In this document: positions 61,977-64,000 of the stretch, in pieces
Layout: every line of letters starts with the position of its first letter
Numbering within the stretch: the first letter of the stretch is position 1
Source: Tissierella creatinini
GTDB lineage: Bacteria; Bacillota; Clostridia; Tissierellales; Tissierellaceae
Reading direction: 5' to 3'
Length of the DNA: 64,000 nucleotides
Assembly (NCBI GenBank): GCA_005046945.1
Contig: SUSS01000001.1
Location: 143,559-207,558, forward strand
Made by a program: the position numbers and the translations under genes
Notes under the pieces: generated by a model
Seen by the model: only the letters and a program-made list of their open reading frames with translations
Database searches by the model: none
Told to the model about the DNA's origin: nothing

Positions 61977-63154
61977 TATTTAACCTCCAAAAATTTATCA
62001 TATAGTGGTGACATTTTTCTTAATCTATCTACGATTTCAACAAGATTTTCTACTACATAATCTACTTCTTCTTCATTGTTAAAGCTTCCTAAGGATAATC
62101 TCAATGAACCGTGGGCTATTTCATGTGGTAAGCCTATGGAAAGCAGTACATGTGAAGGATCTAAGGATCCGGATGTACATGCCGACCCACTTGACCCGGC
62201 AACTCCTACCATATCAAGGCTTAATAGTAAAGACTCCCCTTCTATGAATCTAAAACAAAAATTTACATTACCTGGTAATCTCTTATTTCTATGTCCATTT
62301 AGTCTAACATAAGGTATTTTTTCTTCAATATCCTTTATCATCTTATCGCGAAGCTTAATTAACTTTTCATTATTTTCTTCTAGGTTCTCATATGCAAGCT
62401 CTATGGCTTTACCTAAACCTACTATACTTGCAACATTCTCTGTACCTGCCCTTTTTCCTCTTTCCTGTCCGCCACCTGAAATCAGTGTATCCAGCTTAAG
62501 TCCCTGCCTAATATATAAGGCTCCTACACCCTTAGGTCCATAAAATTTATGGCCAGAAAGGGATAGCATATCTATATTTTGGTCTTTAACATCTATTTTA
62601 ATGCTTCCAAGAGCCTGAACTGCATCGGTATGAAAGTAGATATTCCTTTTTTTAGCTATTTTCCCAATTTCAGAAATAGGTTGAATCGTTCCTATTTCGT
62701 TATTAGCATACATTATAGATATTAATATAGTCTTATCTGTTATAGCTTTTTCTAAATCCTCTAGATTTATTAAACCATCTTCATCTACATCAAGGTAGGT
62801 TACATCAAAGCCTTGCTTTTCAAGATATTCGCATGTATGTAATACTGCATGATGTTCAATCTTGGAGGTAATGATGTGATTTCCCTTTGATTTATTTTTA
62901 TAAGCAACACCCTTTATTGCCCAGTTATCGGATTCAGACCCACCGGCTGTAAAAAATATTTCCTTTTTATCTGCACCTATAGCCTTTGCAACTTGCTCTC
63001 TAGCCTTTTCAACAGCAACCTTAGACTTTGAACCTAAAGAATAAATACTTGAAGGATTTCCATAGTTTTCACTAAAATATGGGAGCATTTCCTCTAGTAC
63101 TTCTTTTTTTACCGGTGTTGTTGCAGCATTGTCCATATATATATACTTTTGCAT
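61976..63154 (-). CDS. iscS: Cysteine desulfurase
   Basis: A 392-residue PLP enzyme. [14 protein letters not shown]-Lys in [11 protein letters not shown], and the active Cys in [16 protein letters not shown] are present. It supplies sulfur to NifU. It lies 13 bp after iscR, in an iscR-iscS-nifU operon. Confidence 0.95.
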   Translation of the reverse strand: MQKYIYMDNAATTPVKKEVLEEMLPYFSENYGNPSSIYSLGSKSKVAVEKAREQVAKAIGADKKEIFFTAGGSESDNWAIKGVAYKNKSKGNHIITSKIEHHAVLHTCEYLEKQGFDVTYLDVDEDGLINLEDLEKAITDKTILISIMYANNEIGTIQPISEIGKIAKKRNIYFHTDAVQALGSIKIDVKDQNIDMLSLSGHKFYGPKGVGALYIRQGLKLDTLISGGGQERGKRAGTENVASIVGLGKAIELAYENLEENNEKLIKLRDKMIKDIEEKIPYVRLNGHRNKRLPGNVNFCFRFIEGESLLLSLDMVGVAGSSGSACTSGSLDPSHVLLSIGLPHEIAHGSLRLSLGSFNNEEEVDYVVENLVEIVDRLRKMSPLYDKFLEVK

Positions 63155-63167
63155 TCTATTCCTCCCA

Positions 63168-63590
63168 TTAAATTTGACTAATATCTAATGAATCTTCTAC
63201 CATGTCCCCAAGTGTTATAGAGTCCACAACTGAGTCTATCCCTTGTTTTATTCTCAGCATTACTTGCTTTGTTGCGCATCCTTCTTCTTTGTTACAATCA
63301 TTATCGTGAAGTAGACAATCTGCTGGAGCAAGGTTGCCTTCAAGACTTCTTAAAACTTGTCCAACAGTTATTTCCTTTGGTGCTCTGGATAACATATATC
63401 CACCTTGAGCCCCTCTGACGCTATTTAATAAACCATCACGTCTAAGATTGGAAAATAACTGTTCTAAATAATTTTCAGACAGTTCTTGCTTTTCGGCTAT
63501 ATATTTTAAAGAAATAGGTCCTTGACCGTAATCTAAAGCTAGCTGAAACATTGCCATGAGACCATATCTCCCCTTTGTTGACAATTTCAT
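63168..63590 (-). CDS. iscR: Rrf2-family regulator, IscR-type
   Basis: A 140-residue winged-helix repressor. [20 protein letters not shown] is the family start, and three Cys in [19 protein letters not shown] match the [2Fe-2S] ligands of IscR. CymR-type proteins lack these. It heads the operon and has an operator-like palindrome in its leader. Confidence 0.92.
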   Translation of the reverse strand: MKLSTKGRYGLMAMFQLALDYGQGPISLKYIAEKQELSENYLEQLFSNLRRDGLLNSVRGAQGGYMLSRAPKEITVGQVLRSLEGNLAPADCLLHDNDCNKEEGCATKQVMLRIKQGIDSVVDSITLGDMVEDSLDISQI

Positions 63591-63611
63591 TTAACCACCT
63601 CTTTTAATCCC

Positions 63612-63628
63612 AACCAATTTGCTTGGTT
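63612..63628 (-). promoter_or_regulatory. Candidate IscR operator
   Basis: AACCAA, 5 bp, TTGGTT: a perfect inverted repeat just downstream of the predicted start site of the iscR promoter. Confidence 0.5.
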
Positions 63629-63638
63629 TTCCTTTCTA

Positions 63639-63667
63639 AGTATAGTATACCCCAGTGATTTTGTCAA
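63639..63667 (-). promoter_or_regulatory. SigA promoter of iscR-iscS-nifU
   Basis: Minus-strand TTGACA, 17 bp, then TATACT. The -35 is ideal and lies only about 12 bp from the intron's 3' end. Confidence 0.85.
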
Positions 63668-63678
63668 CATTCAAATTT

Positions 63679-63780
63679 GTAGAGTAGGGGAATGAAAACA
63701 TTTCATTCCCCCCTGCATCAAACCGTGCATGCGATTTTCCCGCACACGGCTTTCCGATATTCTTCTTCCTTCAACATTCA
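63679..63780 (-). ncRNA. Group II intron domains V and VI (3' end)
   Basis: On the minus strand AAAGCCGTGTGCGGGAAAAT to about GCATGCACGGTTT (63720-63753) is domain V with its AGC triad and GAAA loop. A further hairpin (63687-63711) is domain VI. The 3' end is near 63679, ending CTCTAC. Confidence 0.85.
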
Positions 63781-64000
63781 TCAAACTGCAAGCTTTTTAA
63801 GTCCTTTTCCATAAGTAAGTTGCCGAACTTTTGAAATTCCTGAATATCGCCTGTTATTCTGCGTCCTATAGTTATGCCATAATGTGAATTTCTTGATGAT
63901 AAACCAGTCTATTTTGTTGAGTTGCTTTCCTGCATTCTTAAGTCCATAATAGTTTCTCATACCTACCACTTTAGGATTGAGTATATCTATCATGTCTTCA
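63781..64000 (-). CDS. ltrA: Group II intron reverse transcriptase/maturase, partial (C-terminus)
   Basis: The last 72 codons are visible. LNPKVVGMRNYYGLKNAGK and FTLWHNYRTQNNRRYSG belong to the maturase (GIIM/X) domain that binds the intron RNA. It stops at 63781, directly before the ribozyme domains, as usual. The gene continues past the right edge. No frame break is visible in this part. Confidence 0.88.
   Translation of the reverse strand, partial: EDMIDILNPKVVGMRNYYGLKNAGKQLNKIDWFIIKKFTLWHNYRTQNNRRYSGISKVRQLTYGKGLKKLAV

Larger units (their letters stand above)
63679..64000 (-). mobile_element. Group II intron, 3' part (5' part beyond the window)
   Basis: Maturase C-terminus followed by domains V and VI. 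It inserted on the minus strand immediately upstream of the iscR promoter; the 5' end is not in view. Confidence 0.85.

Overview
The window is a low-GC, gene-dense chromosomal segment of an anaerobic, spore-forming Firmicute of the class Clostridia. The gene content and order (sporulation genes, a ferredoxin-dependent 2-oxoacid oxidoreductase, a Gram-positive type IV pilus locus, a CD1247-type protein) resemble Tissierella-like relatives; the exact genus is inference. Almost every gene is on the minus strand, so transcription runs from high to low coordinates. The one clear plus-strand gene is a sporulation lipoprotein at 47097. No tRNA, rRNA or CRISPR array was seen.

Region 1 (1-14420) holds, in coordinate order, plsC (partial), cmk, a BaiN/HI0933 flavoprotein, a korDABC-rpiR operon, mnmM, rluB, two D,D-carboxypeptidases, scpB-scpA, a site-2 protease, pyrimidine-nucleoside phosphorylase, spoIIM and an ADP-ribose pyrophosphatase. 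Region 2 (14530-28804) is a sporulation and housekeeping block: spo0A, spoIVB, recN, tlyA, ispA, xseB-xseA, a TsaD-like M22 protein, nusB, an Asp23 protein and the complete spoIIIAA-AH operon. efp and aroK follow.

Region 3 (30588-46757) is a 16-kb type IV pilus locus transcribed from pilB: pilB-pilT-pilC-pilA, a group of minor prepilins, pilD-pilM-pilN, a PilO-like protein fused to a possible carbohydrate-binding domain and LysM, an SLH-domain protein with three new-looking 86-residue repeats, more minor prepilins and a PilX-like protein. A near-perfect SigH promoter precedes pilB. A matching SigH promoter with an overlapping 0A box precedes spo0A. Together they suggest that piliation is switched on in the transition state.

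Region 4 (46758-64000) carries the lipoprotein, an intact sigK (no skin-type interruption), a class B PBP, udk, a U32 peptidase, trmR, queT, an RNase J, fur, DUF1292, ruvX, an aldo/keto reductase, ireB, alaS, an AI-2E-family permease, and nifU-iscS-iscR. At the right edge lies the 3' end of a group II intron, just upstream of the iscR promoter.

The most interesting non-coding observations are as follows. Hairpins sequester the Shine-Dalgarno of three sporulation-linked genes (sigK, spoIIM, PBP), and in sigK and possibly spoIIM the promoter -10 lies in the hairpin loop. A nearly identical 30-bp palindromic motif occurs at two distant promoters (2356-2385 and 46979-47008). A REPIN-like inverted pair and other repeats surround pilA.
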